From: Physcia stellaris
Taxonomy: Eukaryota; Ascomycota; Lecanoromycetes; Caliciales; Physciaceae
DNA: 64,000 nt
Direction: 5' to 3'
Assembly: GCA_018902385.1 (NCBI GenBank)
Contig: JABSSW010000001.1
Span: 186,001 to 250,000, forward strand
The position numbers and the translations under genes were made by a program. Below are positions 12,593-25,303 of the stretch, piece after piece. Position 1 is the stretch's first letter, and each line of letters begins with the position of its first letter. The notes under the pieces were generated by a model. That model was not told the origin of the DNA and did no database searches. It saw only the letters and a list, made by a program, of their open reading frames with translations.

Positions 12593-15041
12593 CTAAAAAG
12601 TCCCAGCCTTCCTAATCTCCCTCTCCCTCCCCTCCCTCCTCCCCCTCCTCTCCCTCTTCCTCCTCTCTTTTTCCTTCTTCTCCCTCCTCCGCACCTTCTC
12701 AACAAAGCGCCGAAAATACACAAGTTCAATCTCCAGATCCGTCTCCGCGAGGTGCAGTTCCGTCTCTTGATACTCGTTTCTGAGCGCTTGGATCGTGGGG
12801 GTTGATACTTCGTGTGTGTGGGGAGGGGCTTGGGGTGGGGCTTGAGGGAGGTGAGGAGTCAAGGGCGGTGGAGATTTCGCTACTTCCTCCTTCTGCTTCT
12901 CTCCGTCTTTATGTGTGGCAGCCCCTCTCTCCTTCTGCTTCAAAGCATTGTCGGAGGGAGCAGAGCTAGACAACAACAGCGGACTCGAGAACACGCTCGG
13001 CGAAATCGGGGCTTCTTCGGAGCGGCGCCAGAATTTCTTGCGTTTTTCATCGTTGAGGATGATGCGGATGCGGATGTCAGTGTCGGTGATGGGGGGTGGG
13101 GCTCAGGGTTAGACGTAGAGGTCGAAGAAGAAAGACCGACTTCAAACGGATTCGCGCCAAAGACATTCGCCAGGTTCTTGCGGTGCGTGCGTGTGAAGTC
13201 CTCTTTCTCTTTTTCTTTCTCTTCCTCTCTCTCTCTGTCTCCTTCCATGTCATCGTGCTGTTCCCGTAGCTGATCCCGCTCCCTCTGGAAGTCATACCGC
13301 ACATCAGCGCCATACCGCCCTAGTATAGCGGCCAAACCGCGCAACTTCGCTTCCAGCTCCTGGCGTCTGAGCATTAGGTTCGTGAGGAGGAGGACGGGCG
13401 CTATGGTTTCTGGGGGTTCGGTGTGGGCGCGGGTAGGGGTCTGGGTGCGGGTCTGGGCCGGAGTTTGGGAGGCGGATCTCTGGGCGTGGGTCTCGGGAAG
13501 GGCATGCGGTTGCGGAAAAGGATAGCTCAGGGAATGGGAAACGGAAGGGCGGTCGAGTTGCAGGGCGATGGGGATGGATTCCGTGCTTTGGCGCTCGATT
13601 TCTCGGCGGCGGGCTTCTCGGGCTTGTAGTGTGCTGGGAGTGGTGGACTCTGTGCTTTGGCGCTCGATTTCTCGGCGGCGGGCTTCTCGGGCGAGGGCTT
13701 TGCTTTCTCGGTCTCTGTTTCTGCTTTCTCGTTCGCTGTGTGTTGTTTCTCGGTCTCTGTGGCTGCTTTCTCGATCTCTGTGGCTGCTTTCTCGGTCTCG
13801 TTGGGGTTGGAGTTGGAGTACGGGCTCGAGGCTGATGGGGATGGACTCCGTGCTCTGCCTCTCGATTTCTTTGCGTCGAATTTCTCGTTCGCGGGCACGG
13901 GCTCGTTCTCGTTCTAGGCTGTGTCTGCTCTGTCTGCTCCGTCGCTCGGTGTCCCTGCGTCTACTCTCTCGCTCTCGCGCTCGTCCTCTGCTTTCGTTTC
14001 CTCTTTCTTTACTCTCTCTTCCTGCACCTCTGCTCTCTCGCTCTCTTTCTTTGCTCTCTCTTCCTCGACCTCTGCTCTCTCTAGCATCTCTCCTCCCTCG
14101 ATCCAACTCTCCACCCCCAGCTCTCCTTCGCTAGCCAAAAAGACAGTATCAACAGTCTCGAAACTGTTAATCGTAGCCGTTTCTGGGTCCCAGCTTTTCA
14201 GCGTGTAATAAGACGGCACTTCCCCTCCTCCCTCTTCCCCTCCTCCTCCTCCTTCCCCTCCTCCCCCTCCTCCCCCTCCTCCACCTCCTCCGCCATACCC
14301 ACCACCACCACCACCAGGCCGAAAAGCAGGATGCGGCTCGGACCGAAACACGCCATTATCGCTCCTGCTCCTCCCCTTGCCCCTGGAAGCCGCGAAGCCC
14401 CTCGGAACAGGCAGGAGCGGGAGGGGGCGGTTCGGCGGGTTCGAGGACGGGGACCGAGGAGGTGCTGGGATGTGGGTGTGGTTTCTGGTCTTTGGGGGAT
14501 TTGGGATATGGGTGTGATTTCTGGTCTTTGGAGGGTTTGCGGGGGCTTGGTTTGCTGGCTGGGGGCAAGTGGTTCGGTTTGATTTTGGTGCGTGGGGGAG
14601 GAGGGGCGTGGGTTGGAGGGGTGGGAAATAGGGATGGTGTGGGCGTCGTTGGGGATGAGGGGGACATGCTGGATTGGAGTTGGGGCTGGGGCGTGATTTG
14701 GTTGTTGGTATGCGTATATGTATGTGTATGTGTATGAGGATGATCGTGGGTACTGTAATCGAGGTGCGGCCTGCGCTGGTAAGTATTTGGTGGGAGATTC
14801 TGTCGACTTCGGTTTCGATATTGGTTTCTTTGGTAGAAAGCTGATGGGCACGTAGGGGTGGCTGCGGCTGTGTGTGTATATGGCGGTGGAGGCGTTTCAG
14901 GTAATGGTGATGGCGATGATGATGGGGTAGGATTGGAAACGGAAACGGAAAAGGAGAAGGGGGCCTTGTAGTGGAGGTGAGGGAGGTGGATGACGGTGGG
15001 CGGGTGAATGGGTATGAGGCTGAAGATGAGGATGAGGTCAT
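12593..15041 (-). CDS. Low-complexity charged protein, function unknown; frame broken in C runs
   Basis: Three overlapping minus-strand reading frames chain across this stretch: 15041-13914, 14106-12940 and 12994-12593. Each change of frame equals one missing base. The N-terminal part is Pro/Ser/His-rich, then a Gly run, then a less repetitive segment starting SYYTLKSWDPETATINSFET. The middle is Arg/Glu-rich with repeats of the type ARRREIERQSTES. The C-terminal frame reads IRIRIILNDEKRKKFWRR, then a coiled-coil-like basic stretch. One join falls beside a run of six C near 13090. I do not recognise a family. Exons, start and exact frame joins are uncertain, and some of the open frame may simply reflect composition. 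Confidence 0.4.
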
Positions 15042-16061
15042 GATTATGGTTGCTTGTATGGGTATGACTGATATTATGGGTCAGAGTATTGGACGAGGAG
15101 TGCTGTGATGCTACGATGGATGAATGAGTGAAAGGAGAAAACGTAAACCGAAGAGAGGTGAAGCGTTCACTGTCAATGTACCCTTATATGGAGATCATGG
15201 TGCTCGATATCTGCATCAAAAGGAATGACTCTCCGGGCTGAGACAGCTCCGACTTAGTTTCGTCTACCTGGAAAGGAACAGACAACGATGATGTCCGGAT
15301 AAATCTTTCTGGGAGATGTTGGAAGTGAGACTTGTTGCAAAGCAAGCGCGAGAGGACACGACGCCGAGATCCATGATAACAGAGAGACATCATCGCCATC
15401 TTTGGGGATTCAGGGAAAATGGGGGATAATGCCTGAAGGAAAGCACAGAGAGGAGATGAACAATGTCTGTGCTGAGACATCCTTCTAGGGAGAGACACAC
15501 CTGGCTGAAACGGAGGGGATAGGTAAACAACGAGAAAGGAGATTGGTGCAGTACGGGGACAATGGTCTACTTAATCTGTTCCGAATCGATCGCGTTCAAG
15601 ATCTTGAGCATCACTGTCGAATCGCTCAAGCAATAAGCTTGCTCGAGTCTGCGTTGTCCCACTGAGAATGGGCGAGGTGTCTGGAACGAGGACTTGGACG
15701 TTAAGCGCGTTGTCGGCGAGTTGTCTGCAAACAGCGAGATGTCGGAGGGGAACCTAAGACTTGTCGCTTAGGGTAGAAATTAACACTCTCAACATGATTC
15801 CATGAGCCTACGCAACGTTTTAGCACTGATGATCCTATTACGAGGTGGAAGGAAAGAAGAAATCTTGAGGCTCGTTGAACGTAATTTACATTTGCCTCCA
15901 TTTCCCTTTCTGTGCATGTCGACCGCTCAAAGTGAAACCCTTGGACCCAAGTCAACCCTCTCAATCTCAGGTATCTGCCTCTTGACACCGTAAGCGCCTT
16001 GCCTGTGAAAGATTGTAACAAGATATAGCAGATCAACGCACGTCAATGCTTTGGCAGCGGA
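15042..16061. other. Intergenic, nothing recognised
   Basis: About 1.0 kb between the low-complexity gene's 5' end and the 3' end of the Dsn1 gene. ORFs of about 110 codons at 15701-16036 and 15184-15498 show no domain or splice partner. Confidence 0.5.
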
Positions 16062-17909
16062 TCACCGGTCAATGACACGACTGAGACCTTTCAACACATC
16101 CCTCATACCTACCTCTCCTTCGCCCTCCTCCAATCCTGCATTTTCCCGCTCTTTCTCTTTGCCTAACCTCTCCCTGTCTTCCAGTGCGGATGCGCTCATG
16201 GCGAGAATGTTGTCTGCTACATTTTCGGCCCTTTGCTGGAATTGATCCAGACTGTGGACGTTGTCCGCGAATTTGTCAACTTCGAATTCGAGATTTGATG
16301 TTATGCTTTGGATGCGCGATGAGGTTGAAGCGAAAAGGATGGAGGAAGATAATGGTTGGGCTTGGGGTTCTGGGTGGGAGTGCGTGTCTGAGGTGGGAGG
16401 GGAGTGGAACGATTGCAGTGTTGATAAAGCCCCAAGCTGGGACGGCAGGGAGAGGAGGGAGGTTGAGATCGCTGTGTGTGGGTTTTGGGGTTCGTTTGGA
16501 ACGGGAGGGAGGAGAGGCTCGGTTCGAGGCTGAAGGAGTCTTTCCCAGGTTTGGCGCTCCTCTTGTAACCTGCAAAATTACTTGATTAGTATGATCTTTA
16601 AAAACGGTAGGCTTTGAAGAGCGCGTACCGTGCTATCTTCTGCTCTAAATCCGCTATGAGACTTAGATTTGAGAGATTCTTGGGATTTGGTCTTGGGGTT
16701 CGTGGAGGTGGAGTGGTTTCGCGCTTTCGCTCTCATTAGCACCCATGTCTAGTACTCGAAAGAGCTGCTGCACTTACCCTGCTGAACCAATCCGAGAATT
16801 CCGACTTGACTGGGATGTCTTTCAGAAGCTGCTGCTGAATCTCACGCGCCGCAAGCTTGACATGGCTGTCTTCCGAAGAAAAGGGAGGTCTGTCCCCTAA
16901 AACTCGAGTCCCACTCCATGTCAGGAGCTGTCGCATTCGTCGCGGTTCGGGAAGTCCGCTTTCGATGTGCTTGTAGTATTCCCTGGTGTCGACACTTTCG
17001 TGGGGTAAAGCTGCCATTGTCAATCAACACTCTTAAGTATGAATTGGATAAAGTCACCATTGGATTTTCCGCTATCAATCAGAGAGCTTGCCCTTCGCCC
17101 TCTATTGCCAAGACTACTTCTTCTTTGTCCGCTATTAGCTCTCATCTCTTGGTTCCTCCTTATTATGGGTGTGTCGGCGAACGGTAATGCGACCTTTGTC
17201 ACCTCTTCATTCTGGATACTTGACGTCTCCGCCGGCGCTTCATGCTTTTCGTGCGACTGTTCTTCCGGCTTCGATTCAGATATTGGTGCAGGTGTTGACG
17301 GTTCTTTTGCCCTTGTTCTACGTTTCTTCACCTGCACTGCTGGTGGCTCTGGATCAACATTATCTCCACTATTCCTGGTGCTTCTTCTCCTCTTCTCCGG
17401 CTGCTCGTCTTTCGAGGCTGCTGCTGCCGCTTCGGGTGGTGGTGCTGCTGATTTCTTGCGTATTTTCTTCGCAGGCGGTGCTTTTGGTTCTTCCTCTTGT
17501 ATGGTTTCGGGAACAAGCGCGGTTTCTTTGGCAGCTGCCGCAGCTTTGGCTGTCTTCGAGCGCGTTCGGGTGTATTTGAATCCGTCGGACTCTTCTTCAT
17601 ATTCTGAGCACACAATCAATTGCTTGCACAATGGATCGAGGACTGTCGTGGGATTATGCAGTCTGCCTTCAGAGGCTCAACCTCGAAAGCCCGCAGTCTC
17701 CAATTAGACGTACCTAATTTTCTCTTTTCCCTCGTCTTTCTGCCAGTCGCAGCCGTCTCGTTCCCATTCGCCTTAGTGGGCTTCTCTGTGGCCGCCGCCT
17801 TCTCGGCGCCTTTCGTAGCTCCATGTCCGAGACCATTCGGTAAAGGCAGGTCCTCTTTCTCACGCAATCTGTCACTTGTTCGCCTTCCGCTTTTACGTGC
17901 ATCGTTCAT
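16062..17909 (-). CDS. Kinetochore protein Dsn1/Mis13 (MIND complex), 527 aa
   Basis: Five exons on the minus strand: 17714-17909, 17058-17603, 16778-17010, 16629-16729 and 16062-16569. All phases agree (1584 nt). The N-terminal third is basic and low complexity (KKIRKKSAA, EKRRRSTRNS). The conserved Mis13 core includes PFADTPIIRRNQEMR, RRSSLGNRGRRASSLIDSG and LPEPRRMRQLLTW. The C-terminal part has TSNLEFEVDKFADNVHSL, a typical Mis13 motif, then a charged tail. Dsn1 joins Mtw1/Mis12, Nnf1 and Nsl1 to link centromeric chromatin to Ndc80. The RRASS-type serines resemble the Aurora B-regulated site that controls CENP-C binding in yeast; that is inference. The start at 17909 is the last Met before conserved sequence; an upstream in-frame Met exists (17963). 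Confidence 0.9.
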
Positions 17910-18468
17910 TATATGTGGATTTGCGAGTAACGTCAATGGTGAGCGCGTCGCGTAGGCTGTCATGCTTGGGCTACAGGGTGATTTCGAGCAGGGCGCGTGT
18001 GAGGATCGATGGGTGCTCCTGGTGGTCATTCGCAGCGGCGTGGATGACACGGCCCTGGCGTAAGCATTGTAAGGATACTAGATTTGAAATGAAGTTACTC
18101 GCAGCATATGCCCCGTCGCAATGCGCAATTGAAGCTCGGTGGAGGGGAGACAAGCGAAGTGTTGCTCCTTGTTTACAAGTCTATCTTAGCGCGTGTTTAT
18201 GTCAGCCAGCCCTTTTGGGACTAGCTACTAAATCTACCTTACAGCTAAGCGAGCTAAGGTGCTTGTGATGATCATCTGAATGGAAGACGACAACATTTCA
18301 TTCCCTACCCTGCATCGCTGCAGTCAGATTTAGACTTCGGACGTGTATTCACTGAAATAGCAAGATAAACGTCGTTGCAGTGCGAGACCAGCTTTTGTTG
18401 ATTCCATTCATCAGCCACCATACACATACACAGCCGTAAAGGTGTCGTGGACATCGTCAATATCGTGC
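17910..18468. other. Promoter of Dsn1 and 3' flank of PSD2
   Basis: About 560 bp between tandem minus-strand genes. No other feature seen. Confidence 0.5.
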
Positions 18469-21400
18469 TCACTGTATGTCAGCAGATCCTGGAGCGCTTG
18501 TCACTGGTGCAAGGCTTCCCTCTATTCTCCGCTTTGCCTCTTGTCGCTCTTCAAGAGTGACATTCTCCGAGTTCTTCCGCATGTCCGGTGTGTATTGACT
18601 CTGATCTGGGTGATGGCCAATTGACATGCCAACCCGGAGCTATGACCGATCAGTTCCATTCGTCAAAGAGCATATTGAGGTTAGCTTACCAGAGTTTCCA
18701 CTGCTCCATTGGAATTCTCAATCATGTCGTCGTCAAACCTCATCACGCCTGGCTCGAAGATAAGTAACAGCGTACTTCCTCCGAACTTGAAGTATCCAAG
18801 CTCTTCTGCTCTTCCAACCTTATCCCCAGCCTTACGCGTGATGACCGTACTACCGACCATCATGGCACCAACGCAAATGACCATGACACGGCCGTGAGTG
18901 ACCGAGTCAATTGGTACAACATAGCGGATGTTTTCGCTGTATACATCCAGCGCTGATCTAATGGCCATTGGATTAACCGTGTAATATTCACCTTCTATGA
19001 GCTTAGGCTTGTCCATAACACCATCCACGGGTATGTGAAAACGGTGATAATCTTGAGGTGCCAGCCGAAAAATACCCATAGCACCACCGGTATAGCGTTT
19101 TGCGTCCTCGGGGTAAGCATTGCCGAGTAACTTTGCTACCGAGAACTCGCGACCTTTGACCCAGATCCTGGTTGCATCATCAATGCTGTTGAAGACCACC
19201 GATCGACAGTCAGCCGGTGACACTATGATCCTCGGATTGTTTGGCGCAGAGCACGGCCGTGCATTGGGCTTTAGCTCCCGGTAGAAGAACTCATTGAAAT
19301 TCTTAAATTGCTCGACGGGCTTTAGAACTTCCGACATGTCGAGTTGATGGAAGTTTATGAAGCCTTGGATCTCACGCGCTGAAGCTGGATCGTCATACTT
19401 CCTACCTTGCTTAAAGCTCAATGAGCGCAGGAGCTTCCGAACTGCGCAAGATTAGCAGCTGTATGTAGATAGGTGACATCGAGGGGCCTACTTCGCTTCT
19501 TCTCCATATCTCTGCTCTTCAAACCCTTGTACAGTAATCGGATCCCAAGCCTAACGTACACGCTCATTCTTTCTTCATTGATCTGTCCGGTAATTCTGTC
19601 TTGGACTAGTATGTTTGCCGAATTTGCCCCAAGCTTGTATCCACCATAAGAAATCTTTGTTATCACTTTCGAATACCACTTGCGCTGAGCTTGACTGGAA
19701 GTCACAAAACCGGCCATTACAATGTTATTGATTTGCCTCCAGTCTTGGCTAGCACATGTGGCAATGTGGGTTATGATGTCTGCATCCGTCTTTTTGTTTA
19801 GGCGTGGCTGATGACAGAGAGGACATTCCCTGATCTCCACGACGTGCTCTTCACCACGCTCATCAACTAGATCATCACGAGCCAAAGGGTCGCCACTTTC
19901 GCCCGGCGTGCCTAAATGATCTTGCGAAATCGCAGGTACAGCAGATCGGTCTTCTTGCTGGTTTAGCGGAAGATTGGAGTTACCCTCCATAGCCGGAAGA
20001 TCAGACGAGCTCTTACCCTTCTCGCCATTACTGACGGTAGTAAAATGACCGTGAGGCATGAATCCTTTGACTGTATCTCCCCAAGATTTTTTGTGATTCG
20101 TCTGCTGCAACTGATCCTCGAGAGCTATGACAGCTTGATCAAAACTTAAATGCATGGCTCCAATGCCATTTGTCTCGTTTTCCTTACTGAATCGGTGGAA
20201 CCAGTTGTCGATTGTTGATTCTTTCAGCGTCGATCCCAAAGTGTCTAGCATAGTAGTAATCTCTACCTTTGAGAGTTGAGCATTGTCGTCTGAATCATAT
20301 TGTTTCAGCATGGCTCGCCAGAATTGCTGACGGAGGGCCGGATATGGAAGATATTTTGCCTTGACAAATAGTTGAGGATTGTGCTTCGCTTCCCAGCGGT
20401 CCTTATTTTTCAGGGTTAATGGAAGCGTATAAAGCTTGAGATCAAGATCGTCACCGTGGGAGCAATTTTCATCAGTTGGTTCTTGACCATTGCTCATTGA
20501 AGGCGCAAGATAACCAGATTCTGATGGAACGCTGGTTGGAGCTGACGGGGTATCAGGTTGTGCGGAGCTATTGATTGAAGCTTGTGAATTTCGAGAAGTG
20601 AGGCCAGGTCTTCCGAGCTTGTTCAAGCTGGTAGCTGAAGATGATCGCGAAATGGGTAGCCCAAATCTGGATTTCTTAGTCGAAGGCAAGGCCATCGCCT
20701 CAGGTGGATCGGGTAAACGGTAAAGTCCAGTCTTGGGGTCAGCGTCGGGGGCAGCATCGGATACAGTAGGTAAGGGAAGGGACGTTGTCCCGACAAAGTC
20801 ATTGCCTGAAAGCTTGTCCCTGTCAACGATGGAGAAGTTGAGGGTGTAATTTTGTTCGTATCGAAGAACCTGGAAGACCATCTTTTCATCAAAGACCGGA
20901 TTTAGATTGTGACGAACGACTCGGGTCCGGTATGTTTTCCGGCCTAAAGACGTGACAACAAACGGATCCATGTCGAAAGATGTCCGTGTCACTTGGAACG
21001 GGTTAGATGAGTGTACTGCCGTATTAGGTATTTGGGGTCTAGGGTGCTCACTGTTTCTTTCTGGGGGAGGTCTGTGATTTTTGCAACCTCTAGGAACACC
21101 ATGCCCACGACGTCGCTTTCCCCAGTGAACTCGTACGCTCTGGCCTTTGTCTTCTTCTTCAACCTTGCCAAGCGTAATCTTCTCTTCTTTTTAGCTTCCT
21201 TACCAGTTTTTGTCAGATCATCGGTGGTCTCATCAGATGTCTCTAAATCAATATCTGCGTCATCATCATCGTCCTCGTCGTCCAGCTCATTGCTACTAAG
21301 TCTGGAGATCTCATCGTCCTCATCTCCATCCTCTTCTGCAGAGATGCGGGCCATAGCATTGAGTCGCTGCACGATATCCGGAGAAGTAGGATTTTTGGGA

Positions 21401-22058
21401 TCCGCAAGGGTGAATTGCATTTGGACTTCCCCGGATACTCCACCTCCTTTGCTTGTTCCACTGCTCCGTTTTGACTTGAGAGTGTACCATCGTGGCTGCA
21501 AAGCTTAGTCAAGAGCTTTTAGCTTTTAACTGTACGCTTACCTCCTGTACGGTTTTGCCATTGGCGAAGATCTCATCCAGGGGCAGAGCGAATTCACCCA
21601 TGTAATCTTTCCCGAACCGATCCTTGTCCCAGCAGACAGCCTCTAACAGTAGACTCTGTAAGCCGACAATGGGCAGATCAAATGACACGTTCCATTCAGG
21701 ATTGAGAGTCTTGCTGATCGCTGGCGTTGACTCGCCAGACTCGCCCAAAGTAACGACCAGGTACTACTCAAGGCTCAGTTAGCGTGTGAGGGTGAACAAT
21801 CTGAGATTGAGATAGGTACCGGGTCGCTGGTGCCGCCTTTGTCTTTTGCAGCAAGATTTCGAGCCTGCAAAACCCCATTTAGTAACCATGGCTCTGTAAA
21901 GCTGGAGATGGGCTACCCACTTTTAGAACGGTGGTTTTGAGTACAAGGCTCTTGCCATCGCCGGCAGCTCTGATCGGACTTGGGCCACGGCTGGGACTGG
22001 CATCCCCACCGTTCTTCCCATTGTGGCTCTTTAGGCGGGTGGGCAGAATGCGAACCAT
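18469..22058 (-). CDS. Phosphatidylserine decarboxylase 2 (C2-C2-EF-hand-PSD), about 1090 aa; 1-base frame error
   Basis: Seven exons on the minus strand: 21921-22058, 21820-21864, 21542-21763, 21052-21495, 19492-20991, 18690-19441 and 18469-18639. The first C2 domain spans exons 1-3. A second C2 begins after an acidic linker and continues as TRTSFDMDPFVVTSLG. An EF-hand-like loop (DSDDNAQLSKVE) follows, then the catalytic domain. GGST, in FKFGGSTLLLIFEPG, is the self-cleavage site that generates the pyruvoyl group. The protein ends in the family segment VGMSIGHHPD. The enzyme makes phosphatidylethanolamine in endomembranes. Exon 4 ends in a frame reading DLPQKET, but one extra C in the run at 21063-21067 gives the conserved DLPPERN and makes the next junction in phase. 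Without it the product would be truncated. Confidence 0.92.
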
Positions 22059-22475
22059 GGCCGTGTGAAGTGGGGCGGTGTGGTTTGCTTGTCTGGGGAT
22101 GAAATCGATCGATTTACAGTGACTTGCAAAGGTGTAGAACTAAGTAGCAAGGTAATCATTTACATAATAATCTACTAGACAGTACCGGAAAAGGCATTGT
22201 ACATGTAGATGTAGATTAGATAGCAGTGCGTAATGCAAGTGTCAACAGCCTGCTTCTTGAACCTAAGAGGTTGAGGGGTAAATGCTGGTCCAATAATGAA
22301 CGCCGCCTTCCAGTGAAAAGCTGGCGCGGTAATTCGCAATTCGCATCGTTCCAGGGGCTGCCCGCCGGGAAGCCTAAGCGAAGTCTGCGTTGTCCTTTAC
22401 CTAAGATGTCATCCGGGCGAGTACCACAAAGAGAGTAATAATCCAACACCTGATATTAATCACCCTCTGGCAGAA
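22059..22475. promoter_or_regulatory. Bidirectional promoter of PSD2 and epsilon-COP
   Basis: 417 bp separate the two divergent start codons. No specific operator is visible. Both genes serve the endomembrane system, so shared control is possible but unproven. Confidence 0.55.
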
Positions 22476-23604
22476 ATGGATCCTTTTTCAGCTGAAGGAG
22501 GTAAGTACGAAGCTATGCCACAAGGAGTGTATTTCCTTGGTCTAACCAGGTACAGAGCTACTGAATATCCGCAATGCCTTTCACCAAGGCCAATACCAAG
22601 AAGTAATCGACTTTGACACCTCCAAGCTCTCCTCGGATAATACCCTGCCCGCTCAAGTTCTCAAATGGCGTGCCCAGATCGCCAATGGCCAGGCCAAAGT
22701 CGTCCTTGATCAGCTCGCCAAAGAATCGAATAGTCCAGATAATGTCGCCGTAAAAGCATTCGCACTTCTCAATACGGGCAAATCGACACAGGCACAGGAA
22801 GAGGCTGAGGAGCTAGCTGAGACATCTGCAGAGAATGCTACTGTACAAGTCATGGCTGGTACCATCTTACAGGCTGTTGGAAAGTCCGAGGAGGCACTTA
22901 CGCTGCTGAGCAAGCACCAGGGTAACCTTGAAGCGTACGGTCAAATTCTACGTTGTCTGCTTTCTCGATCATTGCTAGGTGGCTAATACACATTGTCGCG
23001 CAGCATAGCTTTAATTGTGCAAATACATCTGCAACAAAATCGGACGGACCTCGCTTTGAAGGAGGTCACCGCTGCCAGAAAATGGGCGCAAGACAACTTG
23101 CTTGTTAATATCGCGGAATCCTGGTTAGGCTTGAGGCTGGTCAGTATCTTCTTGGAGACACAATAAACCTACAAGGAGACTGAGCACAATGTCTACAGGG
23201 CGGAGACAAATATCAGCAAGCGTTCTACGTCTTCGACGAGATGGCACAAACACCATCCACGTCAACTGCAAAGAGTCTTATCGGCCAAGCCGTTGCAGAG
23301 ATGCACTTAGGAAGATTCCCGGAGGCCGAAGCAGCTTTACAGCAAGCACTTGAAAAAGAGCCAGAAAATGCAGACGCCATTGCCAATTCGATCGTTCTCA
23401 ACGTTTTTTCTGGCAAAGAGTCATCAGAACTTAAGAGGTGACACCAAGAAACTGCCATTTCTAAGCCTAGGCTAACGTGTTGCATCAATTCCTAGTTCTC
23501 TACAATCAGCGTCACCCGAGCATGCACTCTTGACCGATATCCAGGAGAAAAGCCTGCAATTTGATCAAGCAGCAACAAAATATTCGGCTAAGGTAGCATC
23601 ATAG
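22476..23604 (+). CDS. Coatomer epsilon subunit (Sec28-like), 297 aa
   Basis: Five exons: 22476-22500, 22550-22934, 23004-23139, 23199-23437 and 23496-23604, all in phase (894 nt). The protein is a helical TPR-like repeat array throughout, starting MDPFSAEGTELLNIRNAFH, with LIGQAVAEMHLGRFPEAEA and ALEKEPENADAIANSIVL in the C-terminal half. Length and motifs match epsilon-COP, the stabilising subunit of COPI that supports alpha-COP in Golgi-to-ER transport. Introns have classical CTAAC branch points. Confidence 0.92.
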
Positions 23605-24013
23605 CCGTTGAACCAAGATACCCTTTTCATCGATGATATCATTGTCTCTGCACTCTAGGGGTATCCGTTTGCTTCTACTGATCCTTTGTTTCGTGAAGCG
23701 TTTGTGAAGGTGCTACCACGGTGTAGGTATGACTATTTTCTCACATTTTGATGGACCGAGTGCCCTTCATAGAACACAAGTGGCACGTATGATACATTAC
23801 ACCGTTCTGTCATGAAGCTAATGACTCAACTATTTCTTGATAAGACAAAGACTTTAATTGGTTCTACGCAGCTCAGCATGTAGACTTAACACCGATTTAT
23901 TGAGAATTCGAGAGCCACTTATCCTTTGGGGCAGCCCAACTCGGCTTCGCGCCCAGCTACTGTATCATCTAATTTTTCATTCCGGTCTACCATTTCATTC
24001 AAAGGCTCTCGAC
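23605..24013. promoter_or_regulatory. Intergenic, kinase promoter
   Basis: About 410 bp between two plus-strand genes. It holds the 3' UTR of epsilon-COP and the promoter of the kinase. The kinase ORF is open upstream to 23858, but the sequence before 24014 has no kinase similarity. Confidence 0.5.
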
Positions 24014-25303
24014 ATGCCCGGGGCTAAGTATACGCAGGCTGCGCTAGCGACACCACAGGGATCCTTCGGGTCTGTAGAACGATTCATGGACCAACATGGC
24101 GTTCCTGAAGGAAGGGAAAAGCTCGCTTATCAAACCCTCTTGCCAAAGTACAAAGAAATCAAGAGACTTACCAACCCCGGAGCGCTCAACGAAGGAATAT
24201 TTATAGTCCGAAAGATTGAAGGCAAGGACAAGGGTAAAAAAGCCGTGTTGAAAGTTGTTAAATTCAATGAGCGAGAGGGCCGAATCCTCCTGCGTGAGAT
24301 CGAGATACTACACATTCTCAAGCATCCTAATATCGTCGGCTTTATGGATGGATACATACCGAGAAAAGCGAAAGAAGGTATGGCTGAGCTATATCTGGAA
24401 TACTGCGATGGAGGGAGTCTTCAAGATTTGCTCGATGAATACATTCTCCACAATAAGAATTACCATTGGCCAAATCACCCTTATGAGAATGTGCCCGAGG
24501 CATTCATTTGGGAGGTCTTCCGCTCTCTTGCCAGTGCTCTAGCGTACTTGCATTTCGGCATCGAACATCACGACCGTGGAACTTCGCCGACTCCAGACAA
24601 AGATTGGCCATGGATATTGCACCGGGACCTCAAGCCAGATAATGTTCTCTTAAAAAGTAGCAGCCGAAGCTCAAAGTACCCCACGGTGGTTCTTGCAGAC
24701 TTCGTAAGCTCAAGCCCTCCGTCTTAAGCGCTGAAGGCTAATCTTTGATTTAGGGATTGGCTACCCAAGAGCATGAAATTAATGTCGACTCCAAACAAGA
24801 ACTTCGTCATGAGAACTGTGGAACCTACCAATGGCAAGGGCCAGAATTTCCCTATCACACGACAAGGGGTGAAGTCTGGACACTTGGTGCCATCATAATG
24901 TCTCTGTGCAATCAATACAGAAATGTAGGTACCTCTCAAATGATTACTACCCAAAGTGGCTTGAACAAATGGTCAGATGCGCTATCAAGTCTTGTCAATT
25001 CCGAAAAGCGCCGTTTTTCCTGCCCATCAACTTAGCTAATGGCAACACTAACCTCGCAAATTCTAGGGTCCTGTACCAGCAACGGGCGCGAAGGATAAAA
25101 ATTCCAGAGCAGGTATCCGAGATCAATCAATTGAGGGAAAGTACTACTCGGATCCGCTGAAGGAGATGATAAGATATACCCTGAGAGCTGACAAGAGCAA
25201 TCGGCCATACAGCTTCAAGCTGCTTGGTGAAATAAGGAAAGAGATTCGAAAGTTAGATCCACCTTATGAGCCTTTACCAGACTGGGCGTTGAAGAAGCGT
25301 TAG
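24014..25303 (+). CDS. Protein kinase with degenerate glycine loop, 365 aa
   Basis: Three exons: 24014-24703, 24754-24924 and 25067-25303. The second intron (142 nt) has a clear CTAAC branch point 14 nt before its acceptor. Kinase landmarks are the VAIK-like lysine in KKAVLKVVKF, the helix-C glutamate in LLREIEILHILKHPNIVGF, the catalytic loop LHRDLKPDNVLL, and DFG, split exactly by intron 1 (DF/G). Activation-segment and APE equivalents are GTYQWQGPEF and GEVWTLGAI. A standard GxGxxG loop is not visible: the equivalent region reads NPGALNEGIF. A fungal-specific NEK/other-type kinase is the best guess. Catalytic Lys, HRD and DFG are intact, so activity is plausible. Substrate unknown. Confidence 0.8.
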
